Below, in pieces: positions 1 to 12,255 of a DNA stretch of 64,000 bases. The notes under the pieces are model-generated. The model worked only from the letters and a program-made list of their open reading frames with translations, did no database searches and was not told where the DNA came from. Made by a program: the position numbers and the translations under genes. How positions within the stretch are numbered: position 1 is the first letter of the stretch; the number at the start of each line of letters is the position of its first letter. The stretch comes from Polydactylus sextarius (Eukaryota; Chordata; Actinopteri; Polynemidae): NCBI GenBank assembly GCA_016801845.1, contig CM028931.1, positions 16,868,805 to 16,932,804 on the forward strand, written 5' to 3'.

Positions 1-310
1 AGAACTAGCCAAAGTGGGCTACAACTTCATGCTAACATTTGCTTGTTTATAAATAGCAAAAATTAGGACGTTAGCAAATAGCAGGATCTACCCAAATGCT
101 AACATTACAATTTCGATTTAAAATAATATTAACTTTGATGCTAACATTAACTTAATTCATAACTAGCTAACATTAGCATTAAAGAGTTAGAATTAGTGAA
201 ACACCAACTTCATGCTAACAGTAGCTTGTTTTACTGGTCAGTGCAAAAACTAGCTAAATTAGCCTCAGCTACGTAGGTTTTGACTCATATTTGCAGAGTT
301 AAATGAGTTA
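1..310. repeat. Dispersed GCTAACATTAGC elements
   Basis: An intron of pitpnm2 downstream of its last visible exon. Repeated ATGCTAACATTAGC, GCTTGTTTATAA and AACTAGC words at irregular spacing; no gene seen. Confidence 0.7.
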
Positions 311-327
311 AATCACAGTCAGTTCAC

Positions 328-1941
328 CTCCATCTGCGTCTCCTCACTGGTCATCACAGTAAACTCTCCTCCCGACTCCTGGTACAACGTTTCTGTAAAA
401 AAAAAAAAAAAAAAGAAAGTAACAACTGGTTCGTCAGCGTTTCGTTCGTCTAAAAGGTAAAAACGTCGGACGCTTCGTTCATCTTCACCTTGTGCTTCAT
501 CCACCTCGATAGTTTCTATCTTGTCCATCAGGTCGTTGGAGCTCCACTTGGTGATTTCTTTCACGAAGATTTCCTCGTTGTCGGAGAAATCTTCTGCACC
601 ACAGAACGAAAAACTCGTGAATTTAAATGTCAGAAAATAGAAGTCGTGAATGTACATAAAAAAAAAATATATTCTGACAAAAGTCAGAAATTTACAGAAT
701 AAAAGTCAGAAATTTGCAACAGTAAAGGTCGTACATTTATTAGAATTAAATTTTACAATATTTCAAGAATAAAAGTTGTAAATCTGACAGAATAAAAGTC
801 GCAAATTTACAAAAACAAAAGTCGTAAATTCATGAGAATATTACAAGAATAAGTTGTATATCTACTAGAATAAAAGTCGTACATTTACTAGAACAAGTTT
901 TGATCGTATATTCATTTTCAGACAGAAACGGGTGATTCTACCGTGAGCGTCGAAGAACTCGTCGTCCGTACTGTCCTCCGAGTCGCGGGCGATGCTCTGC
1001 ATCCTCCACTCTGAGATGCTCTGGTGAGACGGACTTCCTGTCAACACACGGATCAAGAGACGCGATCGGACGTTATCAACAGAAACACGAGGTGACGACA
1101 ACAAACAGACGTTTGGTGTCAGTACCTCCTCTCTTGGACGACCTGTTGGACGACCGGGACGACGTGGACCACTGCTTGGTCAGTTCCCCTCTCGTCTCCA
1201 GTGAATCTCCCAGCTTCGCTCCACCTTCAGCCTCCGCACTGGACCCCACGGTCTCAGGTCCCTGGTCCTGGTCCTGGCTGACCGAGGAGCCGTTGGTCTC
1301 GGCCCCCCCCTCCTCGTTGAGGCTGTACTGGGCCATCTTCTTAGCTAGAGCCAGCTGCGTCTCCAGCTCCAGCTGCCGGATGTCCTCGATGGTCAGACCG
1401 TACCACTCGTCCTGCCAGCACCACGCCTGCCGGTGGGCTCGAACCATCACTTTACGAAGACCTGAAGTAATCGATTAAAACGACATGAGTTAAGTTTGTA
1501 GAATCAAAAAGATAAAACTCGTTAAATGTGGCTCTGGTGGTTGTCGAGGAAGTTCTCCACATCATGAAGAGGTCGTAGGAATATGACATAACAACGTCCT
1601 GGAAAAGGTCCTACATGTGGGTTTGGAAGTTTTAATATCAAGAGTCTTGAAAGTTTTAGTTGTCCTCCAGACAGGGTTCTTGCAGTCTTTCAGGACCTTA
1701 TGGAGGACGTCTAAAAGGTTGTAGAGGAACCTCTGGGTGTTTAACGAGTGATTAACACCTGCAGCTGGTTAAGTCTGAGGTCACCACCATCATAGAGTCC
1801 AGTGATTATAATCAATGTCTCCTCTAGATGAACTGGACCAGCACCAGCTGGTCATAAAACCCTCAGATCCTCGGAGCAGATCCTGACTGAAACATCCACC
1901 GTCGTAATAAGAGACGAAATTAGCATCAGAGGAAGTCGTTA

Positions 1942-1980
<39 letters not shown>

Positions 1981-4900
1981 AGCTTCTGAATCATACAAAC
2001 CATTTTAGAGTCGGACTCGGCAGCGATTATGTGGATGTGGAAACGAACCTGACGGAACAGCTGCTGCTTCATCAGCCCGAAGAAGTGAGAGTCTATAAAC
2101 GGTCGTAGAAAACAGACACGACCGCCGACAGGAAATGAATCCGGCCTCCGTTATCTCAACGAACCAGACGCGCTTTCTGTCGCCGACGCAAACACTTTCT
2201 CACTCGGGCGCTTCCACCGATTCACTCGTTATTTTTGTTTGTTTTAACCACAGAAGGTTTTCATTAATCACTGGTTAATCATTATACAGATACGTTTCCT
2301 CTTAGCTTCCTGAGAAACACACTTAACCCTGGAAAATCCTGGAAAATCCTGGATATCTGCGACTTCACCGGTTTTTTTCAAGGACTTCCAAGAGGCTAAG
2401 GCTAATATCAGTTTGGTGCAAACGGGGAAATCAGCCAAAACGGATCGGAAATAATATTTCATGCTAACATTAGCATTAAATATTTAGAACTAGTCAAAGT
2501 AGGCTCCAACCTCATGCTAACATTAGCTTGTTTATAACTAGCTAAGGAAATAAACCGAATGCTAACATGCTTGGCCTTTAAGCAATGTTCAACATTATGC
2601 TAATGTTAGCTTAATTTATAACTAGCAAATTAGTGGAATACCTCATGCTAACATTAGCATTAAAGATTCAAAACTAATCACAATTAGCATTTTCACAAAA
2701 AAAGTAACATCTAATTTTATGCTAGCATTAGCCAAAAGCAATGTTCATCTTTATGCTAACGTCAGCTTTAATGATAACTAGTAGAATGCAACCTCATGCT
2801 AACATTAGCTTGTGTATAACTAGCTAAAATTAGGACGTTAGCAAATAGCAGGATTCAACCGAATGCTAACATTATGATTTTAGTTTAAAGCAATATTCAA
2901 TTTTATGCTAACATTAGCTTACTTTATACCTAGCAAGCTAGTGGAATCCAACTTCATACTAATATTAGTGTCAATGATTTAAAACTAGTTACAATTAGCA
3001 TTTTAGCAAAGAAAGTAGCTTCTAATTTTATGTTATTATTAACATTTTGACGAAAAGCAATATTCATCTTTATGCTAACATTAGCTTATATTGGATCCTG
3101 CTTTTGCTAACTTACTTTGACTACTTCTAACTCTTTAATGCTAATGTTAGCATGCGGTTAGATTCCACTAGTTTGCAAGTTATAAATGAAGCTAATATTA
3201 GCATAAAGTTGTATGTTGCTTCAAGCCAAAATTGTTAACATGTTAGCATTCGGTTGGATCCTGCTATTTGCTAATGTCCTAATTTCAGCTAGTTATACAC
3301 AAGCTAATGTTAGCATGATGTTGGAGCTACTTTGACTGCTTCTAAATATTTAATGCTAATGTTAGCACGAGCTTTATTTTTGGTTAAACAATGATAATCT
3401 AGATACGTTTGGCTGGCTGCCCCATTTACTTTCACTGTAAAATATCTTCCAGTTTGTTGATGAACTGAACTGGTTCAGGTTGTTTTTCTTTTTTTTTTTT
3501 TTTAACCCTCTGTTTGATACGTACCAACGTCGTGTATGAAGCGTTCGATCTTGGACTGCATGCCCCAGTATCTGAACTCCACCTTGCAGAGCTTGTAGGC
3601 GCACATGACCGGGTTCTGACCCGGGTTCTGGTTGATCTCTTCGATCCAATCTTCGGACAGAGGACCTCGTTTGGTCTTGACGGACTGATACAGCTTCGGG
3701 TCTTCTTCCACCAGATACTCGTGAGGAGCGATGTAATCCTTCACGATGTCTATTGGATCTGTCGGAAAAAGTCGGAAAACCTGGATCAGATCAGAGTAGG
3801 ATGAATGTCACAACGTCCTTGGTTTTATATAATCTCTCCCCACAGAGTTTTTATGTTTTAGTATTTAGAGAATCAACTCTTTCTTTCTGCATCAAATATG
3901 TATTTTGGTTTCTCTGGTTCGTGAGTGATTTGGTGTTTTTGTACTAATGATCCACTCACCCACAGTCCTCTGTCTCTTCTCGGCAGAAGACAGATTGAAG
4001 ACGTCTACTTGGTTTCCAGTATCTGGTTTGTAATACGTCTCGATGTCTATGGAGAATTTCTCTACGAAGGGACAAGTGTATCTGTTGAAACGAAACAGGA
4101 AAATAGACGTTAAAAACATCAAAATGCTAAAATCAGTAACGTTTTAAAGTTTTTTTTGTGTTTTCTTACAGAATTTTAGCGAGCTAGCATGCTAATGAAG
4201 TGAATATACTTCTTTCAAAGGTAACAGAAAGACACAAAGTCAGCCGGGGCTAGCTGCTAGCATGCTAACAGCTAAGTCAGCATGCTAACAGGGAGCTCAG
4301 CCTAGGCGATGCTAGCTAAGGTTAACTCACACACAAAGACACAAAGCTACTTTCTCAGAGGTAAAAGAACTAACTTCTAAAAGAGCTAACTTCTCTGTTA
4401 GCATGCTAAAGTTAGCTCCAGCCCAGGCGATGCTAGCTAAGGCTTAAAGCTGGCTTAAAGTTAGCAAGCACGACAATGCTAGCTAAGGTTTTGCTTTACT
4501 TGAAGTTGCTGACTCTTTCACAAAGACACAAACACAAAACACTTCCTCAGAGCTAATGGAAAGTGATGAGATGGGCTAGGGCTAGCTGTTAGCATGCTAA
4601 CCTAACATCACAAGCAAGACATGACGGAAATATAAGCAAAGGAAGAATTGTCGATTTCCACTATTGTGTTTTCTTGCAAAATTCTTGCAAGCTAGCATGC
4701 TAATGAAGTAAATATACTCAGTAGACATTAGCACAGTAGCAGTATTGTTATGATAACATTAGCACACTGTTAGTCGAGTTAGCAAGACAGGATGCTACTT
4801 CCTCAGAACAAACAAATTGTGACGAAATGGGCAAAAGCTAGCTGTTAGCATGCTAACTTGATGTAAAAGAAACAAAACAAGACCTAATTCACTCTTTTTT

Positions 4901-7900
4901 TTTTTTTTTTTGTATTTCTAAGCTAACATAGCTAAGACTAGCATTAATGTTTACAGTAGCTAGGTTTGACAAAGCACCTTTAAAATCTGGTCTTTTCTAA
5001 TCTCTGGTGGTTTAACGTTTAACGTAGTTGCTGCTGCTTTTACAGTGTAGATTATATCTTTTATTTAAGATTATAAAGTATAAACTGTTACCAAACTTGC
5101 TCCTTCAGCGATAATAATACATTTATGAGTCTAGAGCCTCAAAATGAAAAAACATTAAGAAAATTTTATTACTAAGAAGTTTTTGCTTCTACTTTGAGTC
5201 GTTTGATAAAAACTGTCGTCACATAATCAGTTATTGGTGGTTTTTTAGTGGTTTCTTTCAGTGGTGTGGTGGTTCTCACCGGGTTCTGGTGTAAGGGTAG
5301 GCGTTCCACGACTCTTCCTCCACCCGCAGCGCCGCCTGGGGCAGGATGGCACAGAACCAGGACGGGATGTGTTTCCCGATGTGATAAACTTTGTGCGTGT
5401 ACTGACCCGAACCTCCAGGTCCGTCCTCGTACGGTCGGTTCTCCAGGATCTCCACGCCGCTGCCCTCGCCACAGCTCTCCTCTCTGCTCTTTTTCTGCAA
5501 AACAAAACAAAACAAACATCATGCTGCTGCATTTTGTCAGTGTGTTAGCATTTAATGCTAATGTTAACATTGTTAGCAATGTTATTAACCATCAGCATAG
5601 ATTGTACTTTTTTTGTTAACGTTATAATTTTAGCTTGCTATAAAGAAGCTAAAGTAAGGATGAAGTTGGATCCTGTTTTTGTGCTACAATGCTAATATTG
5701 GCCAATTCTAAGCATTTGATGCTAATAGCTAACACAGCCATCATCTTAGCTAGTAACAAACAAGCTAATGATAGCATAGAGTCCACTAGCTAACTAACTA
5801 AGATAACAATGGCAACACAATGTATGAGACTTTGGGAAATGTGAACCATCTTTCAAACGTGTAGAACATGTATTTTAGGTTGGCAACTGTGCTTCATTAG
5901 CATTAGCTTACGTTACCATCGTCTCTTTTCCACTACACCGTTCTAGTGCTACTTTCTCTACACATCGTGACACTAAAACATCAGTAAACATTAATGGAGG
6001 ACACTGAGGAGATGCTGTCGTTGTTGCTGGGTTAGCTTACAACCAGGTAGCTACGATAATGGCTATCACGTCACTGTTTAGCATTAAGCTGAGTTCCATT
6101 TTTTGCTAAAATACTAATCTTAGCTAGCTTTGACCATTTATTGCTGATGTAAACATTAGGTTGGATTCTATTTTTTGTTAACAAGCTAATGTTAGCATGA
6201 AGCTGGATTTGTGCTACAATGCTAATTATGGCCAGTTTCAAGCATCTAATGCTAATGTTAACATTGTTAGCAACGTTACCATTAGCATAGATTTTCTTTT
6301 TTGTTAGAGTAAACAAGCTAATGTTAACATAAAGTCCATTAGCTAACTAAAGCTATACATATATGACTCGTCTTTGTATTTATTCACTGACTTTGATTCC
6401 CTGAGTCGGATGAATCGTCATCGTCTCAGGCGGCTACGCTCTGAACGTAGAGCGTCTTAAGGAGATGTGGATAAGCTTCAACACACAGCTCAGTCTTACA
6501 GGATCTGTGGGGGTTCGACCATCTGTCGCCTTTTATCAAGCAAAATCCCCTTTAGCTTGTCTTAAAACTACCCAACAAGTAGAACCCAACCTCAACAAAA
6601 ATCCAACTTCACACTAACATTACCATTAAAAGTTTAGAACTAGTCAGCATTAGCATTTACCAAATGTAGGCTACAACTTCAGCTAACATTAGCATTTTAA
6701 CAAAACCAGGATCCAACCTCTTGCTAACATTAGCATTAAAGTTTTAGAACTAGTCAAACATTAGCGTTTAACGAAAGTAAGCTCCAAATTTACGCTAAAC
6801 TTAGCTTGCTTATAGCTACACTCATGCTAACTTTAGCATTAAAGATCGGAAACTAGTCAAAGTCGGCTCCAACTTCATGCTAACATTAGCATTAAAGGTT
6901 TAGAACTCATCAACATTAACGTTTAACAAGAGTAGGCTCCAACTTCATGCTATTAGAGAAGTGTGAGTGAATCCAGATCATCAGGATCAGTATTAACGGT
7001 ACGAGCAGCGGTGGCGGTGTTTGGGGTCAAGAACCGAGAGCTGGGAGTGAGCACGGAGACTTCAGGGAGGTGATGTCTGTAATGAAGGTCAGAGGAGGCA
7101 AACAGCTGGAAAATTGCTGTAATGGAGCAAGTAATGTGATTTAGGTTGAGGAGCTAAGGGCTTTAAATTACCCTCCTCTTCTGCTGCAGCTGCTCACAAG
7201 AGACACGATGAAGATCTGAATTAATAACATTCGTCTTAGTTACGAGAGGAAAGAGCTCAAGTGTTTCAGACACAACGAAACCTCAGTGTGTGGATCTTTA
7301 TATAAAAATACGTTACGTTGGATAATGTTTAGAACTAGCTGCAATTATGATGTTGACAAAATAATAGGATCCAACCTCATGCTAATATTAGCTTGTTTAT
7401 AAATAATCCAACCCAACCTTATGCTAACATTAGCATGTCTTATAACTATTCAACAAGTATAATCCAACCTCATGCTAACAATAGCTTGTTTGCAAATTAA
7501 TGCTAATGCTTGTTGACAAAATAATAGGATCCAACCTCATGCTAATATTAGCTTGTTTATAAATAGCTAACAAGTAGAACCCAACCTCATGCTAACATTA
7601 GCATTAAAGATTTGGAACTCGTCAAACATTAGCATTTTATCAAAAACCCGTATTCCCCCTCATGCTAATATTAGCATTTTAGCTAGACGTTAGCAACAGC
7701 GCTAATGTTTCCATCACATCGTCATGGATTTCTTTTAAGTATTTATATCTATATCTATATTTATATCTAACGCTGGATGAACATGTGTTAATCATGAAAG
7801 ACGACGTTCAGGAGGAGAAAAGGACGTCAACATAATGCTAACATCAGCATTTCGATATTAGTATTATCATAATGCTATAACATTAGCATTTTAGCAAACC

Positions 7901-10056
7901 AAGATTGTATTTTAGCTTATTCATAGCGAGCTAATTAGCATGTTATCGACAAAAAAAGGACCTGATGTTATGCTAACATTAGCATTTTAGAATAACATAA
8001 ACAAACAGGATCCAACTTTACGCTAACATTAGCGCTGTAAAAAAAGGATCCAATTTGATGCTAATATTAGCATTTTAGTGAAAAATTCTAGCTTGTTATA
8101 GCTAACTAAAATTAGCATCCAACTTTATTCTAACTTTAGCTTATTAGCAAACAAACAAAAACATAGGGTCCAACTTCCCACTAACATTAGCATTCTGATA
8201 TACAATAGGATCAAACTTTAAGGCAATATTAGCATTTTAGCAAAAAAGGATTCATTTGTAGCTTGTTTATGGCTAGCTAAAATTAGCATGTCATCAAAAC
8301 AGGACCTGATTTTACATTAACATTAACATTTTAGCCAAAAACTAAACAAAAAACTTAAAATAAATAGGATCCAATTTAATGTTAGTTAATGTTAATCAAG
8401 TTGAATACTGTTTTATTTTTATTTTTTTTACCAAAATGCTAATGTTAGCATAGTGAGATCCTGTTTCTTTCCCCTAAATGCTAATGTTAGCAAAGTTGGA
8501 CCCTGTTTTTTGCTAAAATGCTAATGTTAGCATAAGGACAAAGCCAAAGTTCTGTTTTTTTTTTTTTTTTTTATTTGCTAACATGCTAATGTTAGCGTTA
8601 AGTTAGTGGACAGTTTGTGTGTGCGGCTCCAACAACGACTCAAAATTATTGATCAATAAATCCTAAATAATCCATCAAATAAAAGTTCCCTAGAGGCAGT
8701 TTTGAGATATTTCGTGAATCACGATAACCTTCGATCATTGTTCTAAAATCTAATCGTCTTAAGTTTTTACTAAACTTGAAAGGATTCCCTGAAGGCGACA
8801 AAGTCAACTCATGACTCAAACAAGAAAAGACAACAAGTTACACAACTGGACCTCAGGCGAAACCTATTGATCACGTTTAACTGAGTGAAACGCAAAGTCA
8901 AATAAACCACAAAAAGTGTGTTTAATTTCATGGTTTCATATTACTGATATTTAATATATATGTGATTATAAAGTTATAAGTCAAATGTAACAATTTAAAA
9001 TATATATTATTAGGAATAAAGTTTAAATAAAGATTTAAAATCTGTTGAATTAAATATAAAACCCGAAATTCATTGATCCACTCGTCGTTCAAGCATCAGG
9101 ACGTTTTTAAGCTAACCTGTTAGCTAACAATGCTACGTCATGTAAGCTAACAATGCTACGTCATGTCAACTTACGTCAGCTAACGGTCCTACAGCGCATC
9201 AGCTAACGATGCTACGTTACATCAGCTAACAATGTTGTCATGTTAACTAACATGTCAGCAAATGATGCTACTTCACGTCAGCTAACGTGTCAGATAACAA
9301 CTTATATACAAGGTAATGTTTGCACAAAGATGTAGGCTACTAGTAGCTAAAATGCTAATGTAGGCTAGCTCTAAACCTTTGACGCTAATGTTAGCATGAG
9401 ATTAAATTTAACTTTTGTTTACATAGTAAAACTAGCTGTTAGAAAAAACTAGCTGCTTTGATTTTGGCGGAAACTAGTGTTACATAAAATGCTAATGTTG
9501 GTTAATTAAACAGCTAGCGCATGAGGTTGAATGGTTGGAAAGTAAGATAACGTTAGCATGAAGTTGAATTTAGTTAATGTTAGCATTATGTTGGATGTTT
9601 TGATTTTAACATAAAATGCTAACACTAGTTAATTAAACAGCGCTAATGTTATCATGAGGTTAGATTTAACTTTTTATTAACGTTACTAAAACTAGCTAGT
9701 TAGCAACTAAGATAACGTTAGCATGAAGTTGAATTTTTCTTTATAGCCAAAAATGCTAATATTAGCATGAAGTTAGATTCAACTTGTTGTTAGCAAGGAG
9801 CTAATGGTGATGTTAGCACTAAGTTGGATCCTTATTTGCAGCCTTTGTTAAAAACGCTGCTACATTTTTTTTGTTTTGCTGTTGCAGATGTGACTCTTCA
9901 CATCACCTGCTGCTGCAATGAATCATGGGATATGTTCCACAGCGTTATTTTCAGAACAAAACAAAGACAAACACTGACCTGGATCATGTAGAGCTGAGCG
10001 ATGCGGTACTCCTCCACGCTCATGGGCATGGGGATACGATACTCCTTGATCAGCAT
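328..10056 (-). CDS. pitpnm2: Membrane-associated phosphatidylinositol transfer protein, N-terminal part (pitpnm2)
   Basis: Eight coding exons with GT-AG borders and matching phases: 9979-10056, 5280-5494, 3960-4081, 3525-3758, 1126-1461, 942-1037, 489-593, 328-392. They give 417 codons; family members are about 1,250-1,350 residues, so the C-terminal two thirds lies past the left edge. Residues 1 to about 255 are the PITP lipid-transfer fold: it starts MLIKEYRIPMP and contains SGQYTHKVYH, WNAYPYTR, FRYWGMQSKIERFIHD and RQAWCWQDEWYG. The family exchanges phosphatidylinositol and phosphatidic acid at ER-plasma membrane contacts. Residues about 355-361 read EFFDAHE, the FFAT motif that binds VAP proteins in the ER, flanked by acidic and serine-rich sequence. 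Assignment to pitpnm2 rather than pitpnm1 or pitpnm3 rests on synteny with mphosph9, cdk2ap1 and sbno1. Odd: the conserved SWFRAILPKAAL stretch reads SWFCAILPQAAL here. Confidence 0.9.
600..900. repeat. AATAAAAGTCGTAAAT degenerate array
   Basis: Loose repetition of AGAATAAAAGTCGTAAATTTAC in a pitpnm2 intron. The same family recurs at 12010-12090 and 62030-62400, there with TAATATTTCCAGAATAAAAG. Origin unknown. Confidence 0.6.
1462..3524. repeat. pitpnm2 intron with (ATT)n and an inverted GCTAACATTAGC array
   Basis: An (ATT)n microsatellite lies at about 1936-1979, then ordinary sequence to 2455. From 2461 to about 3085, units reading CTCATGCTAACATTAGCTTG repeat. From about 3090 to 3370 the same units run in reverse complement, making an imperfect inverted repeat several hundred bases long. 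No coding exon is seen. Confidence 0.75.
4120..5279. repeat. pitpnm2 intron rich in GCTAGCATGCTAAC words
   Basis: Many palindromic words (GCTAGC, GTTAGCATGCTAAC, TTAGCATGCTAA) around 4180-4930, at irregular spacing, with one poly-T tract near 4896. The remaining sequence to exon 5280-5494 shows nothing codable. Confidence 0.6.
5530..8620. repeat. Long pitpnm2 intron filled with GCTAA/TTAGC elements in both orientations
   Basis: Orientation changes along the stretch. About 5550-6350 is mostly GCTAATGTTAGC/GCTAATGTTAACA. About 6550-8390 is mostly ATGCTAACATTAGCAT with TAGAACTAGTCAA and GGATCCAACCTCA between copies. About 8430-8620 is the reverse form again. A short stretch at 6960-7320 is non-repetitive. 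No gene was found. Confidence 0.7.
8621..9978. repeat. Remainder of pitpnm2 intron 1 before the start exon
   Basis: 8621-9100 is AT-rich, non-repetitive sequence in which I see nothing. 9110-9300 holds scattered AGCTAACAATGCTACGTCA copies related to the 23-bp array. 9340-9840 holds GCTAATGTTAGCATGA elements. Confidence 0.55.
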
Positions 10057-10199
10057 GGTTGTGCTTGATGTGGCCTGACTCCTGGAGTGTGTGTGTGAGC
10101 GTGTGAGTGTGTGTGTGTGTGTGTGTGTTAAGAGTCGGCGGTCGGCTTCACTTCCCCAGCAGCAGAGGCAGCAGCAGCATGTTCAAACAGCCATCACGC
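10057..10199 (-). other. pitpnm2: 5' leader of pitpnm2 start exon, with two short upstream ORFs
   Basis: The start-codon exon extends upstream to a good acceptor (CTCCTGCAG, exon end 10199). This leader has a (CA)n run in the sense direction (about 10088-10130) and two small upstream ORFs: ATG GCT GTT TGA at 10194-10183 and an 11-codon leucine-rich one at 10180-10148. Both end before the main ATG at 10056. The splice acceptor implies at least one more noncoding exon upstream. Confidence 0.6.
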
Positions 10200-10493
10200 C
10201 TGCAGGAGAGAGGAAGTAAAAGATGTAGATTTTAGCTTCAAGGCGTCGCCATGTTTACTTCCAGGATTAAACCTCCTCCTTACAGATATATTACAAGGTA
10301 ATCCACTGACCTAGCAACATCCCTGACTGAAATCCCCCAGCAACCTAAATCCCAACTCAGTCGACACAAGTCGTGGTCAGTGTGGCCTTTAAATCCAACA
10401 AACGCTTCAGCCACAGTGGGACTTTTAGTTTATTATTAAAGGAAAACAAAGGAAAATATTTACCTTTTTACATCTTTTTAATGCTGCTTTAAC

Positions 10494-11110
10494 AATGTTA
10501 CGTCATGTCAGCTAATGACGCTACGTCATGTCAGCTAATGAGGCTACGTCATGTCAGCTAATGACGCTACGTCATGTCAGCTAGTGATGCTACGTCATGT
10601 CAGCTAGTGATGCTACGTCATGTCAGCTAATGACGCTACGTCATGTCAGCTAATGATGCTACGTCATGTCAGCTAATGACACTACGTCATGTCAGCTAAT
10701 GACGCTACGTCATGTCAGCTAATGACACTACGTCATGTCAGCTAGTGATGCTACGTCATGTCAGCTAATGAGGCTACGTCATGTCAGCTAATGACGCTAC
10801 GTCATGTCAGCTAGTGATGCTACGTCATGTCAGCTAGTGATGCTACGTCATGTCAGCTAATGAGGCTACGTCATGTCAGCTAGTGATGCTGTCATGTCAG
10901 CTAATGATGCTACGTCATGTCAGCTAATGACACTACGTCATGTCAGCTAGTGATGCTACGTCATGTCAGCTAATGACGCTACGTCATGTCAGCTAGTGAT
11001 GCTACGTCATGTCAGCTAGTGATGCTACGTCATGTCAGCTAATGACGCTACATCATGTCAGCTAATGACGCTACGTCATGTCAGCTAATGATGCTAATTC
11101 ATGTCAGCTA
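10494..11110. repeat. 23-bp minisatellite with paired TGACG/CGTCA half-sites
   Basis: About 26 head-to-tail copies of a 23-bp unit containing CTACGTCATGTCAGCTAATG. Copies vary mainly at GACGC / GATGC / GAGGC / GACAC and AGCTAATG / AGCTAGTG. Where a unit ends in TGACGC, it and the next unit form TGACGCTACGTCA, an inverted pair of CRE-like half-sites. Degenerate members continue to about 11580, and single copies occur at 9120-9300. Confidence 0.9.
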
Positions 11111-11579
11111 ATGATGCTACGTCATTCAGGCTAACGACGCTACATTTAGTCAGCTAATGTATCAGCTAACAATGCTACTTTATGTCAGCTACTGATGCAA
11201 TCTCATTCAGCCTAACGATGCTACGTCATGTCAGCTAACAACGTTACATCTTGTCAGCTAATGTGTCAGCTAACAATGCTACCTCATTCTGGCTAATGAT
11301 GCTGCCTCATACAGGCTAAAAATGCTACATCATGCCACAGTGCTCATATCAAGTGATGCTACATCATCATGTCAATACTACGCATGTCAGCTAATGATGT
11401 AATGATGCTACTTTATGTCAGCTAATGATGCTACCTCATTCAGGCTAACGTTGCCACATCATGTCAGCTAACAATGCTAATTCATGTCAGCCAACGTGTC
11501 AGCAAACAATACTACATCTTAGCGGCTAATGATGCTATGTCATGTCAGCTAACATTTTAGCTAACAACACTATGTCATA

Positions 11580-12255
11580 CAGACTGTATTCAGACTGTAT
11601 CTGAATTGGAACCAGCGAAGAAGAAGAAGAAATGAAAGACCTGTTGTGAAGTGACGTTACTATGGAGATGTTTTATTGACCAGATGTTTGTGGAGAAAAG
11701 AAGCTCCACACAAACTATTTGATGCTACTTCATGTTAGCTAACAATGCTACATCTTAGCTACCTTAGCTAAACTATAGCTAACATTAGTTATGCTAGCTA
11801 ATATTGGTACCTTAGTTAAATTGCAAAACTAGCTAACTGATATATTAACTAAACTTTGTTAAGTTAGTTTATTAGCTTGTTTGACTACATTAGCTAACTG
11901 TAGCTAATGTTCTGACATTAGCTAACGTAGCAAAATTAATTTACTTCAGTATGTTAGTAAACTTTGCTACGTTAGCTAGTTTAGCTACACAAGTTAAAGA
12001 CTCAAAACTCAAGTTTGACAATTAAAGTCGTAATTTTATTAGAATAAAGTCAAAATATTTCCAGGAAAAAACATAAAGGTCAAGTTACAACATTAGATTC
12101 ATGATTTAAAGACGATTGAGCAACAATATTCTCAGAAACAAACAAACAAACGTGATGTGATGAACAAGTCAATTTATGAGAAAAATCCTCTGTCATTTTG
12201 GCTAGCATTAGCATTAGCATTAGGGTTAGGGTAAGAGTTAGCATTAGCATTAGCA
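11580..12255. repeat. TAGCTAAC-rich sequence and short TTAGGG-like run downstream of the TRIM gene
   Basis: 11720-12000 consists of TAGCTAACATTAG-type words, and 12010-12090 is AATAAAGTC-type. Just after the TRIM stop, at 12205-12260, GCATTAGCATTAGGGTTAGG forms a short TTAGC-to-TTAGGG run with only two telomere-like hexamers. Confidence 0.5.
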
